This document shows positions 1-8,121 of a stretch of DNA of 64,000 nucleotides, piece by piece; within the stretch, counting starts at the first letter, position 1, and each line of letters begins with the position of its first letter. Origin of the DNA: Roseiflexus sp. (GTDB lineage Bacteria > Chloroflexota > Chloroflexia > Chloroflexales > Roseiflexaceae). The position numbers and the translations under genes were made by a program. The stretch covers positions 22,900 through 86,899 of the forward strand of contig JANXAL010000022.1 in assembly GCA_025062325.1 (NCBI GenBank), in the 5' to 3' direction. The notes below the pieces were generated by a model. It was not told the DNA's origin. It did no database searches and was given only the letters and a program-made list of their open reading frames with translations.

Positions 1-411
1 ACTGATTGGCGGATGTAGCGCCCCAGCCGCCTGACACGCCGCAACGGCGCCAACGATCTGGCGAAAGAACAGCAACGCCACTTCGACCGTCAGAGGTCCC
101 ACGTCGCGCAGCGTCTTGCCCGACACGTATTCCGTCACCATGAACGGACGACCGGCAACTTCACCACTGTCATAGACATGCAACAGCGACGGATGCAGGC
201 GACGCGCGCCAGACTGCGCCTCGGCGACGAAACGGCTGCGCAGCGCTTCCTGAGAGACCAGCTCTTCACGGAACAGCGCCACCAGCATCGGGCGTTGCAG
301 CCGCTCGTCGTATGCCCGGTAGATGACAGCGAGACGTGTCGCACCCAGCCGCTCTTCGATCCGGTAGCGGTCGTGCAGCAGAGGTGCGGCAGGCGCAGGA
401 GACTGAGCCAT
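1..411 (-). CDS. Protein kinase-like protein, N-terminal part (partial, probable pseudokinase)
   Basis: The frame is open from an ATG at 411 and runs off the left edge (137 codons). The protein looks like the N-lobe and early C-lobe of a bacterial Ser/Thr kinase: DRYRIEERLG at residues 14-23, then a two-lobe hinge-like FMVTEYVSGKTLRD. Several catalytic elements are altered. The glycine loop is LGATRLAVIY, with only its first glycine. The usual VAxK lysine position reads VALFRE. The HRD catalytic loop appears as ALHPPI just before the edge. These are read directly; calling it a pseudokinase is inference from family knowledge. It could act as a scaffold or sensor. The C-terminal part is outside the window. 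Confidence 0.6.
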   Translation of the reverse strand, partial: MAQSPAPAAPLLHDRYRIEERLGATRLAVIYRAYDERLQRPMLVALFREELVSQEALRSRFVAEAQSGARRLHPSLLHVYDSGEVAGRPFMVTEYVSGKTLRDVGPLTVEVALLFFRQIVGAVAACQAAGALHPPIS

Positions 412-552
412 AGCACTGTCGTGTGCGGATCGCGTATACGTGTGATTATAGCATCCAGCACGCGCCGTCGCAATGGCACAGTCACTGCAGGGTACAGTCA
501 TGATTGACAGAAGCTGCAAAGAATACCATATATCAATAATCAGAAACCTCGT

Positions 553-593
553 TTGTCCCAGGCTAAAGATTTTGATATAATAGACGCTATCAA
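553..593 (+). promoter_or_regulatory. Promoter and palindromic operator of the metal ABC operon
   Basis: A -35 TTGTCC (553-558) and a perfect -10 TATAAT (576-581) are 17 bp apart. An inverted repeat, TTGATA at 572-577 and TATCAA at 588-593 with a 10-bp gap, overlaps the -10 and the expected start site. The position suits a repressor such as a Zur/Fur or DtxR/MntR family protein, but the arms do not match a consensus I can name with certainty. The first gene follows at 641. Confidence 0.6.
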
Positions 594-640
594 TTACTGC
601 TAGCCACAGGCATCTCATCTCCTTGCAGGAGGAGCTACGG

Positions 641-2101
641 ATGACCCATCGGATTCTTACTCTGGCGCTCACGGCAGTGCTCTTCCTGAGCGCCTGCGGC
701 GACATGCGGCCTGCGCCCGCCGGCGGCCCAACTCCATCGCCAGCAGCGCCTGTGCCAACCGCCGCGCCAGCGGCGCCGACGACTGCCCCAACCGCTTCAC
801 CGACGGCGCTGGCGCCAGCGATCAGGGTGCTGGCAACGCAGTCGTTCCTGGCAGACATTGCGCAGAATGTCGCAGGCGACCGGTTGACAGTCGAGGCGCT
901 GATTCCTCTTGGTGTTGATCCCCATATTTTCGAGCCAACACCCGCTGACGTGCGCAAGGTCGCTGACAGTGACGTGCTGATCGTCAATGGCGCCGGGTTT
1001 GAAGCGTTCCTCGAGCGACTGCTGGAGAACGCCAGCGGCGAGCGCCTGGTCATCGAAGCCTCGCAAGGGCTGACCAGCCGCACTGCACGTGAGGGCGAAA
1101 TCGCAGTGATGAGCCCTGAGGAACTGACCGATGTACTGTGTGTTGAGGCGGCAGACCTGTTCCTATCGGCGAAGGAGATCACCGCTGGCGCTGACCAGAC
1201 ATCCGCTGTAGAACTCGTCGCGCACAAAGAGGAAGACCATGCCCATGATCACGATCACAGCGGCACGTTCTGGCAGGTGGCGTTGAACCGACAGGCAGAT
1301 GGGACATATACCGGGTTCCTCAAGTGGAATGCTGAAGGTGGCGAAATCGCTGTCGCCGTGAGCGGCGGCGCACTCGCTATGACTAGCATCGAATCTGGTA
1401 AAGCAGTTGAGGCTGAAGAGACGCTGACGCTTGCCTGCTCCGGGCTGACGCGTGCGATGATTATGGATGTGGAGAAGGGGGAGTATCTCCTGGCACTGAG
1501 CGGGTTGCGCGAGCCAAAGGCGACGCTCATGATCACAATGCCCGGCGGTCACCATCACCACGACGAGGGCGATCCGCACTTCTGGCTTGACCCGACGAAG
1601 GTTGTCACATATGTCGCCAATATCCGCGACGGGCTGATGCGCGTCGATCCCGCTGGCGCTGAGGTGTATCGCACGAACGCTGAGCGGTACATCGCGCAGC
1701 TCAACGAACTGGATCGCTTTATTGCCGCGGAGGTCGCAAAGATCCCCGAAGCCAATCGTAAACTGGTCACGAACCACGAGAGCTTCGGCTATTTCGCCGA
1801 CCGCTACGGCTTCCGCATTATTGGCACAATTGTGCCAAGCGTCAGCACTGGCGCATCGCCGTCGGCGCAGCAACTGGCGCGACTGATCGAGCGCGTGCGC
1901 GAAGCCGCGGTGAAGGTGATTTTTCTGGAAACCGGCGCCAATCCGCAGCTTGCCGAACAACTGGCGCGCGAGACCGGGATCCGAGTGGTGTCCGATCTCT
2001 ACACACATTCGCTGTCTGATGCCAATGGACCCGCGCCGACATACCTCGATATGATGCGGTACAATGTTAAGCGAATTGTTGAGGCGTTGCAGCAGGGATG
2101 A
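641..2101 (+). CDS. znuA: Zinc-type ABC transporter substrate-binding lipoprotein with inserted domain
   Basis: Captures a divalent metal, probably Zn2+, outside the membrane and delivers it to the ABC permease (cluster A-I binding protein). ATG 641 is chosen because AGGAGGA lies just upstream, although an in-frame TTG occurs at 623. A signal peptide ends in lipobox LSAC (Cys19), followed by a Pro/Ala/Thr linker to about residue 60. Likely metal ligands are H95 (PHIFEP), H313 (DPHFWLDP), H379 (TNHESF) and D452 (VSDLYT). A His at the third position fits zinc better than manganese. Unusually, about 150 residues (roughly 150-303) separate the first two ligands, including two His clusters (HDHDH at 202-206 and HHHH at 304-307) around a beta-rich stretch of about 95 residues. 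It heads an operon overlapping the ATPase gene by ATGA. Confidence 0.88.
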   Translation: MTHRILTLALTAVLFLSACGDMRPAPAGGPTPSPAAPVPTAAPAAPTTAPTASPTALAPAIRVLATQSFLADIAQNVAGDRLTVEALIPLGVDPHIFEPTPADVRKVADSDVLIVNGAGFEAFLERLLENASGERLVIEASQGLTSRTAREGEIAVMSPEELTDVLCVEAADLFLSAKEITAGADQTSAVELVAHKEEDHAHDHDHSGTFWQVALNRQADGTYTGFLKWNAEGGEIAVAVSGGALAMTSIESGKAVEAEETLTLACSGLTRAMIMDVEKGEYLLALSGLREPKATLMITMPGGHHHHDEGDPHFWLDPTKVVTYVANIRDGLMRVDPAGAEVYRTNAERYIAQLNELDRFIAAEVAKIPEANRKLVTNHESFGYFADRYGFRIIGTIVPSVSTGASPSAQQLARLIERVREAAVKVIFLETGANPQLAEQLARETGIRVVSDLYTHSLSDANGPAPTYLDMMRYNVKRIVEALQQG

Positions 2102-2916
2102 CACATTTCCAGCAGATCACAAACGAACCGGCGCATCTGGAGATCGAGCGCCTGACCGTCGCCTATGGACGACGACGGGTGCTCGATACTATTTCGTTTC
2201 GCGTGGAGTATGGCGAGCGCGTTGTGCTGGTCGGACCGAACGGCGCGGGGAAGTCGACGCTCTTTAAGGCGCTGGTTGGACTGGTGAAGCCGCAGAGCGG
2301 CACCATTCGCATTCACGGATTGCCGCCTGGCGCGCACCGCGACTGCGTTGCATACGTACCGCAGCGCGAAGAGGTGGATTGGCGTTTTCCGGTTACCGTC
2401 GCCGATGTGGTCATGATGGGGCGTTTCGGGCGGCTTGGCTGGTTCCGTCGCCCCACCCGCGCTGATCGGATTGCCGTCGAACGTGGAATGGAATTGATGG
2501 GCATTGCCCATCTTGCACATCGCCCAATCGGTGAGTTGTCCGGCGGGCAGCAGCAGCGGGTGTTCCTGGCGCGCGCGCTGGCACAGGAACCGCATATTCT
2601 GCTCCTTGATGAGCCATTCACTGGTGTGGACGCAGCAACGCAGGAAGCGACGCTCAGCGTGCTCGATGCGCTCCGTGATCAACACGTCACGATCATCCTC
2701 TCGACGCACGACCTTGGCCTCGCAGCGGCGCACTTCGAGCGCGTGCTGCTCATCAACCGGCGACTGATTGGCGATGGTCCTCCGGCACGTGCGCTGCGCC
2801 GCGAACTGCTCACCGAGGCGTTCGGAGGGCAGGTGCTAACGTTGCCTGACGGCCTGGTGCTGGTCGATCAGTGCGCTTGCGACCATCCTGAAACAGAAAG
2901 TATCGCTATCACATGA
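2098..2916 (+). CDS. znuC: Metal ABC transporter ATP-binding protein
   Basis: Cytoplasmic ATPase energising the metal importer. It shows Walker A GPNGAGKST (residues about 44-52), signature LSGGQQQRV, Walker B LLLDEPFTGVD and the switch histidine in STHDLG. Its 272 residues are normal for ZnuC/MntB-type ATPases. The start ATG overlaps the stop of the binding-protein gene (ATGA), and its own stop overlaps the permease start the same way, so the three genes are translationally coupled. The C-terminus carries a Cys/His pair (QCACDH) that could touch metal; that is speculation. Confidence 0.93.
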   Translation: MTHFQQITNEPAHLEIERLTVAYGRRRVLDTISFRVEYGERVVLVGPNGAGKSTLFKALVGLVKPQSGTIRIHGLPPGAHRDCVAYVPQREEVDWRFPVTVADVVMMGRFGRLGWFRRPTRADRIAVERGMELMGIAHLAHRPIGELSGGQQQRVFLARALAQEPHILLLDEPFTGVDAATQEATLSVLDALRDQHVTIILSTHDLGLAAAHFERVLLINRRLIGDGPPARALRRELLTEAFGGQVLTLPDGLVLVDQCACDHPETESIAIT

Positions 2917-3755
2917 GCATCCTCTGGTCATGGATTATTGCGCCGCTCGAATATGGATTCATGCAGCGCGGCGTGCTGGCAGCAGCGCTGGTAGGCATCC
3001 TGTGCGCTATCATTGGATGTTATGTCGTATTGCGTTCGATGGCATTTCTTGGCGATGCGCTGGCGCACGCGGTATTGCCGGGCGTTGCTATCGCCTACCT
3101 GATGGGAACGAATCTGACGGCCGGCGCGTTGGTCGCCGCTGTCGTCGTGGCGCTGCTAATCGGCGTTTTTTCTCGTCAGGGAGTAATCAAAGAGGATACC
3201 GCCATTGGCATCGTTTTCGCAGCGGCGCTGGCATTGGGAGTGGCACTGATCAGCAGTGTGCGCACCTACGCCGTTGACCTTACCCACATTATGTTCGGCA
3301 ATGTGCTGGGAGTCAGCCCGGCAGACCTCTGGCTGATTGTGGGAATTGGCGCCGCGGTCCTGCTGACCCTCCTGGCATTCTACCGTCAGTTTCTGGTGAT
3401 TGCCTTCGATCCGGTGCTGGCAGCGACACAGCGCCTACCGGTCGAGCTGCTGCGGATGCTGCTCTTGCTCCTGATCGCGTTGACGATCGTTGTATCGTTG
3501 CAGACGGTTGGCGTGGGATTAGTAGCGGCTATGCTGGTGACGCCAGGCGCAACGGCATATCTGCTGACCCGGCGCCTGCCTGCAATGATGGCAGTTGCTG
3601 CACTGATCGGCGCGCTTTCGAGCATTGCCGGACTGTACCTGAGTTATTATGTTAATATTGCGTCCGGCGCTGCAGTAGTGCTGGTTGCCACTGCGACCTT
3701 CACGGTCGTCTTTCTCGTTGCACCGGGGCGTGGCATACTGTGGCGACAGGGTTAG
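2913..3755 (+). CDS. znuB: Metal ABC transporter permease (ZnuB/MntB family)
   Basis: Integral membrane subunit that passes the metal across the cytoplasmic membrane. The 280 residues form about eight or nine hydrophobic helices, with the family-typical segment AFLGDALAHAVLPG near residues 45-58 and GVIKEDTAIGIVF near 90-102. The gene overlaps the ATPase gene by 4 nt and ends the operon. A repeat of the window's dispersed family begins about 8 bp after the stop codon and may serve as the 3' boundary. Substrate specificity (Zn versus Mn) cannot be read from this subunit. Confidence 0.93.
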   Translation: MSILWSWIIAPLEYGFMQRGVLAAALVGILCAIIGCYVVLRSMAFLGDALAHAVLPGVAIAYLMGTNLTAGALVAAVVVALLIGVFSRQGVIKEDTAIGIVFAAALALGVALISSVRTYAVDLTHIMFGNVLGVSPADLWLIVGIGAAVLLTLLAFYRQFLVIAFDPVLAATQRLPVELLRMLLLLLIALTIVVSLQTVGVGLVAAMLVTPGATAYLLTRRLPAMMAVAALIGALSSIAGLYLSYYVNIASGAAVVLVATATFTVVFLVAPGRGILWRQG

Positions 3756-3761
3756 GGGTTA

Positions 3762-3952
3762 GCTCACAGGCGGAGATTTTTCCGGCACGCCCTGCCGTTG
3801 GATTGCCTGTTTCAGGCAACAGGATACCTCAACCCCCCGCATGCGGAGGGCGAAGAGGGGTAGGAGAAGGGGGCCGGGGGGATGAGGGGAACAAGGGCGT
3901 CGGGATGCGGCAAACCTGCTTCGCACACTAAAAGCCCACACCTGAGAGTTAG
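3762..3952. repeat. Dispersed MITE-like repeat, copy 1
   Basis: About 190 bp, bounded on the left by CTCACAGGCGGAGATTTTTC and a segment ending in CAGGCAACAGGATACC (end type A). The right boundary carries the complement of TGTGCGAAGC...GCCGCATCCCGACGCC (end type B), closing with CACACCTGAGAG. The interior is runs of C and G around CCCGCATGCGGAGGGCG. No convincing reading frame is present. The outermost bases of the two ends are imperfect inverted copies. It lies immediately after the znuB stop. Confidence 0.65.
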
Positions 3953-4211
3953 GAGTTAGGGGTTGGGGAGCACCTTCGACCTGACCCTTCCACCTACAAC
4001 CTTCTTACCTGCAACCTTCCCACCTTCTCACTTGTAACCTGCAACTTCCAACCCCTCTTGACTTGCGCCTCTTGCCTCGCACCTCGCGCCGCTCTGCGGT
4101 CAGCGAAGAGGGAAGCGTATCAACGAATGGGAGCGAATGAGCGAATGCGCCTCACGCCTTGCGCCTCGCCTCTCTTGCCTCTTGCCTCGCGCCTCACGCC
4201 AGGTCAGGGCG
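3953..4211. repeat. Low-complexity intergenic tract (CTCTTGCC / TTAGGGG type)
   Basis: This stretch starts with GTTAGGAGTTAGGGGTTGGG and continues with repeated ACCTTC/CACCTT and CCTCTTGCCTC-like words up to the pepF promoter. Similar words recur at about 12.4, 15.2, 30.65-30.95, 43.9 and 50.3 kb. No gene is seen. Confidence 0.55.
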
Positions 4212-4220
4212 TGGTACAAT
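4212..4220 (+). promoter_or_regulatory. Possible extended -10 promoter for pepF
   Basis: TGGTACAAT is a TGN-extended -10 element (TACAAT at 4215-4220) 54 bp before the chosen GTG start. No good -35 is visible, as is common for extended -10 promoters. Confidence 0.4.
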
Positions 4221-4273
4221 ATCCTCCTCTTCCAACTAGTCCTTGTCATATATGCTGTGCAGGAGTTGCAACC

Positions 4274-6088
4274 GTGACCGATACGCAGAAGGTTCCCCGC
4301 CGTGATGAGATTCCCGAACAGTACCGCTGGGATCTCACGACAATATATCCCGACGATGCCGCCTGGGAACGGGACATTGCCGCTATCGAGCAGATGCTTG
4401 GCGATGTGTCTGCACTGCAGGGGCATGTTGCGCGGAGCGCCGACGATCTGCTGAAGGCGTTGCGGCTGCGCGATCAGGTGTCAATGCGCCTCTGGCAGAT
4501 CTATGTCTATGCCAATCGACGCTTCGACAGCGATACAACCGACCCGGTCGGTCAGGCGCTCGCCGAACGCGCCGGGACGCTGGCAGCAAAGGTCAGCGCT
4601 GCACTTGCGTTCATCGACCCGGAGATCCTGGCAGCGCCGGAGGATCAGATTCGCGCTTGGCTGAAGGAGCACCCCGATCTGGCAGTCTACGAGTATGCGC
4701 TGGACCAACTGCTGCGGCAGCGCGCCCACGTGCGCTCTGCAGAAATCGAGGCAATCCTGGCGCAGTTCAGCGACATAACCCGCGCGCCAGGCGAGATCTA
4801 CGAGGTGCTGACGAATGCTGACCTGAGCTTTCCAACGATTGAGGACGAGCAAGGACAGCAGGTGCAACTGTCGCACGGACGCTTCCTGCGGTTCCTGCGC
4901 AGCCCGGATCGCCGGGTGCGCCGCGATGCGTTCGTCGGCTACTACAGCGCCTTCCAAGGGATCCGTAATACGCTCGGTGCGTCGCTTGCCGCGCAGGTGC
5001 GTACCCACGTGGTGAATGCACGAATCCGCAATTACGCTTCATCACTGGAGGCTGCGCTGCTCCCGAATGATATTCCCGTCGAGGTATACCACAACCTGAT
5101 CGCAACAGTCAGCGCCAATCTGCCTCGTCTCCACCGCTATCTTCGGTTGCGCCGACGGATCATGGGGCTGGATGAACTCCACTTCTACGACCTCTACGCG
5201 CCGCTCGTTCCCGAAGCCGATATTGCGGTTCCTTACGATGAGGCGGAGCGCCTGGTGCGGGCAGCGTTCGAGCCACTTGGCGAGGAGTACGGCGCTGCTG
5301 TCGCAGAAGCATTCCGCAGCCGCTGGATTGACGTGTATGAGAACGTTGGCAAACGTAGCGGGGCGTACAGCGATGGCGCCTATACGACGGCGCCGTTCAT
5401 GCTGCTGAACTATCAGGGCCGCCTGAACGATGTGTTTACGCTGGCGCATGAACTTGGTCATGCGATGCACTCGTACTTCACGCGCAAGACGCAGCCGTAT
5501 ATCTATGGCGATTACACGATTTTTGTCGCCGAGGTCGCTTCAACGCTGAACGAGGCGCTCCTGACTGATTATCTGTTGAAGACGCATGATGATCCGAAGC
5601 TGCGACGCTACCTGATCGTCGAGCAACTGGAGGATATTCGCACGACGCTGTTCCGCCAGACGATGTTCGCCGAGTTCGAGCTTGACATCCATCGCCGCGC
5701 GGAGGCGGGCGAGCCGTTGACTGCCGAGTTGTTCAGCACGATCTATCGCGATCTCGTGGCGCGCTACCATGGATCGGAAGTGGCGCTCGACGAGCAGATT
5801 GCGCTGGAGTGGGCGCGCATCCCGCATTTCTACTACAACTTCTATGTGTACCAGTACGCAACCGGGCTATCGGCGGCACTAGCGCTGCATAAGCGCATCG
5901 TCAACGAAGGGCGTCCGGCAATTGAACGGTATCTGCGCTTCCTCCGCAGTGGATCGTCGCGTCCGTCTATCGAACTGCTGCGCGACGCCGGAGTTGATAT
6001 GCTCTCATCACTGCCGATCCAGGCAGCCATGGATCATTTCGATGCGTTGCTCGATGAACTTGACAGAGTGGAAGGCTCACAAGTGTAG
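4274..6088 (+). CDS. pepF: Oligoendopeptidase F (M3 family zinc peptidase)
   Basis: Cytoplasmic metallopeptidase that cleaves short peptides. The zinc motif HELGH lies at residues 392-396, with the probable third ligand E420 in FVAEVAST. The 604-residue length is typical. I choose GTG 4274 because AGGAG sits 8 nt upstream and the protein then begins TDTQKVPRRDEIPEQYRWDL, as in the family. The longer upstream open frame translates low-complexity DNA. The last codons (SQV and the TAG stop) coincide with CTCACAAGTGTAGA, the outer end of a dispersed repeat, so the original C-terminus may have been altered. Confidence 0.93.
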   Translation: MTDTQKVPRRDEIPEQYRWDLTTIYPDDAAWERDIAAIEQMLGDVSALQGHVARSADDLLKALRLRDQVSMRLWQIYVYANRRFDSDTTDPVGQALAERAGTLAAKVSAALAFIDPEILAAPEDQIRAWLKEHPDLAVYEYALDQLLRQRAHVRSAEIEAILAQFSDITRAPGEIYEVLTNADLSFPTIEDEQGQQVQLSHGRFLRFLRSPDRRVRRDAFVGYYSAFQGIRNTLGASLAAQVRTHVVNARIRNYASSLEAALLPNDIPVEVYHNLIATVSANLPRLHRYLRLRRRIMGLDELHFYDLYAPLVPEADIAVPYDEAERLVRAAFEPLGEEYGAAVAEAFRSRWIDVYENVGKRSGAYSDGAYTTAPFMLLNYQGRLNDVFTLAHELGHAMHSYFTRKTQPYIYGDYTIFVAEVASTLNEALLTDYLLKTHDDPKLRRYLIVEQLEDIRTTLFRQTMFAEFELDIHRRAEAGEPLTAELFSTIYRDLVARYHGSEVALDEQIALEWARIPHFYYNFYVYQYATGLSAALALHKRIVNEGRPAIERYLRFLRSGSSRPSIELLRDAGVDMLSSLPIQAAMDHFDALLDELDRVEGSQV

Positions 6089-6612
6089 ATTCTTCGGCAA
6101 GCCCTTACGTTGCATTACCCGTTTCAGGCAACAGGACGTCCCAACCCCTCCTCTCCCACTGTGGGAGAAGGGGGCAGCTCTCGAGTGTAGGCTTTGTGGC
6201 GTGCGAAGCGAATTTGCCGCGTCCTGACGCCCTTTTGCCCCTCATCCCCCCTACCCCCTTCTCCCACGAGGGGAGAAGGGGGAGTTTACGCATCCTAACG
6301 CTCAAAACGGGCGACGCAACGGAAGGGCTTGCCCAAAAAATCTACACCTGTGAGGAAGGGGGCAGGGGGATGAGGGGAGCAAAGGCATTGGGATGCGCAA
6401 CCTCCCCCTACTCCCCCCAACCCTCCGCATGCGGGGGGCGAAGAGGGGTGGGAGAAGGGGACAGGGGTGATGGGGAAAGACAGGCGTTGGGACGCCGAAA
6501 ACGCCCCTTGCACCTGAGAAACTCTACCCTTGAGAGCAAGGAGGATGAGGGGAGCAATGGCGTTGGGACATAGCAAACGTCGATTGCTCCCTAAAACTCT
6601 CCACTTGTGAGG
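6076..6612. repeat. Dispersed MITE-like repeat, composite copy 2
   Basis: The left end A (CTCACAAGTGTAGATTCTTC, then GCAAGCCCTTACGTTGCATT) is mirrored at 6290-6352 by its complement (ACGGAAGGGCTTGCC, AAAAAATCTACAC). A type-B end (GTGTAGGCTTTGTGGCGTGC) lies inside at about 6182-6235. A second unit runs on to about 6612, ending CCACTTGTGAGG. Interiors contain CCCTTCTCCCAC...GTGGGAGAAGGGG palindromes and CCGCATGCGG. The arrangement suggests nested or tandem insertions. No supported gene. Confidence 0.65.
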
Positions 6613-6911
6613 GGGAGGTAGAGAGGCTTGATGTCTGAGACCGGCAAGAAAGCAACGTAGGGACTCACTGGAAACATCTGCCTTTATGGGATCCTCCCGT
6701 CCCTTTCTCCCGTAAGGGAAAAAGAGGGAAGGGGGGATAAAAGCGCCGGAGCGCCTAAGCCAGTCGCCAGACCCGCTGCCGCACATGTGCAGCGGAGAGG
6801 ACAGACGCACGGCGGAGACCTCAACGGTCAGATCAGCAAATCGCACAGGTTTGCCCGCCGTCCCCAAACCTCAACAGGCTAGCGGCGGCGGGGCAACTCC
6901 CTGGAGCGAGA
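6613..6911. other. Intergenic DNA without a recognised gene
   Basis: About 300 bp between the repeat cluster and the small HTH gene. It holds one more CCTTTCTCCCGTAAGGG palindromic fragment like the interiors of the dispersed repeats, and nothing else I can support. Confidence 0.5.
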
Positions 6912-7268
6912 TCATTCACTGGCACATCCTCCAACCACGGATTGCGTATCGGAGGAGGCGCCGTCGACGCGACGCCGAAAGCGGTTGGTGCCGGGGATTG
7001 GCTCCATCACAACGCGCGGACGCGGCACGAACAGAATATCGAGAGCTTCACGAACTGTAAGCTGATCGTGTGCCAGCGCATATATTCTGGCGATCCGCAG
7101 CGCAGTCCGCTTGCTAGTGCGTCCTACCCGTAGAATCCGCATATAAGTGGCGTAGGGCAAACCAGTGAGTCGGCAGAACTCACCCGGTGTTGGCGCAATA
7201 GCGGCAATACGTTCCGCAAAGTCAGAACGCGGCGCATAGGTCTGTGCGAGTTCGTATGGGTGCGGCAT
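6912..7268 (-). CDS. Small helix-turn-helix protein
   Basis: 118 residues from ATG 7268. The middle (FCRLTGLPYATYMRILRVGR, then a helix RTALRIARIYALAH) reads like an XRE/Cro-type helix-turn-helix, followed by a basic tail (FVPRPRVVMEPIPGTNRFRR). It lies 46 bp downstream of the response regulator on the same strand, so both may be on one transcript. No ligand-binding domain is visible. The function is unknown; a DNA-binding accessory factor is inference. The upstream in-frame extension overlaps the regulator and is not used. Confidence 0.55.
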   Translation of the reverse strand: MPHPYELAQTYAPRSDFAERIAAIAPTPGEFCRLTGLPYATYMRILRVGRTSKRTALRIARIYALAHDQLTVREALDILFVPRPRVVMEPIPGTNRFRRRVDGASSDTQSVVGGCASE

Positions 7269-7314
7269 AGTTCCCACGCGCTCTCTATTACAAGAATGGG
7301 ACGGTATAGTATGG

Positions 7315-7995
7315 TTACGCAACGAACTTGTAGCCAAGGTTGCGCACCGTGATAATGTGGCGCGGCGACTCGCCATCGGGTTCAATCTTGGCGCGCAGCC
7401 GACGAATGTAAACGGCAACCAGATTACTTTCGCCTTCGTAGTCGTATCCCCAGACCTTGCTGAGAATCTGGCTTGGACTTAGCACTCGCCCTGCATTCTG
7501 CATCAGATAGTAGAGCAGGCGAAATTCAATTGGAGTGAGCACCACGCTGCGACCATCGTCGAACAGTACGGTATGCTCGATAGGGTCAAGCGTCAGCGGT
7601 CCCTGCGAAATCCGAGTGACCGGATTGACTATCTCGCTGTTGCGCCGCCGCAGCACTGCTTCGACCCGCGCCAGCAGTTCGGCCGGTTCGAAGGGTTTCA
7701 CCAGGTAATCGTCACCGCCGATCTGCAGCCCGGTTACGCGATCCTGCAACTGACCGCTACCGGTGACGAAAATAATCGGAACGTCTGATATCCGCCGAAT
7801 CTGGCGACAGATATCGAAGCCGCTCATCTTTGGCATGCGCACATCGAGCAACACGAGATCGGGGGAGCGCTGTTCGATAGCTTGCAGTACGCTGGCTGCA
7901 TCGTAAGCTTTGATAACTTTGTACCCCGCATCTTCAAGCAGAAAAGACGTTAGTTTGACGCTGGCCAAATCATCGTCGGCGACTAGGATCTCCAT
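7315..7995 (-). CDS. OmpR/PhoB-family response regulator
   Basis: DNA-binding output of a two-component system. Receiver domain about 1-115: acidic pocket ADDD at 6-9, phospho-acceptor D51 (LVLLDVRMP), T78 and K100 (YLVKPF). Winged-helix effector about 130-226 with LTPIEFRLLYYLMQNAGRV and the YIRRLRAKIE recognition segment, ending NLGYKFVA. AAGGAG precedes ATG 7995 at good spacing. No partner kinase is adjacent, so it is an orphan here. An inverted repeat 46 bp upstream could be an operator shared with the divergent LOG gene. Confidence 0.93.
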   Translation of the reverse strand: MEILVADDDLASVKLTSFLLEDAGYKVIKAYDAASVLQAIEQRSPDLVLLDVRMPKMSGFDICRQIRRISDVPIIFVTGSGQLQDRVTGLQIGGDDYLVKPFEPAELLARVEAVLRRRNSEIVNPVTRISQGPLTLDPIEHTVLFDDGRSVVLTPIEFRLLYYLMQNAGRVLSPSQILSKVWGYDYEGESNLVAVYIRRLRAKIEPDGESPRHIITVRNLGYKFVA

Positions 7996-8040
7996 CGGCT
8001 TCTCCTTAGCGGTACAACAACGGTCTCACTCAAGAGATAA

Positions 8041-8067
8041 TCGCCGTATCGGATTTCAGTATACGGC
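8041..8067. promoter_or_regulatory. Inverted repeat between divergent regulator and LOG genes
   Basis: CGCCGTAT (8041-8048) and ATACGGCG (8060-8067) form perfect 8-bp arms with an 11-bp gap, nearly centred between the divergent starts at 7995 and 8122. A protein-binding operator, perhaps for the response regulator itself, is inferred from position. Confidence 0.5.
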
Positions 8068-8121
8068 GGTTCATTACCAAAACATTACAGAGTCGTCGGC
8101 TACATTCACGGGAGCACAACG

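Noticed and set aside
4058..4273. 72-codon N-terminal extension of pepF
   Set aside because: It encodes low-complexity repeat DNA; GTG 4274 has a ribosome site and begins the conserved protein.
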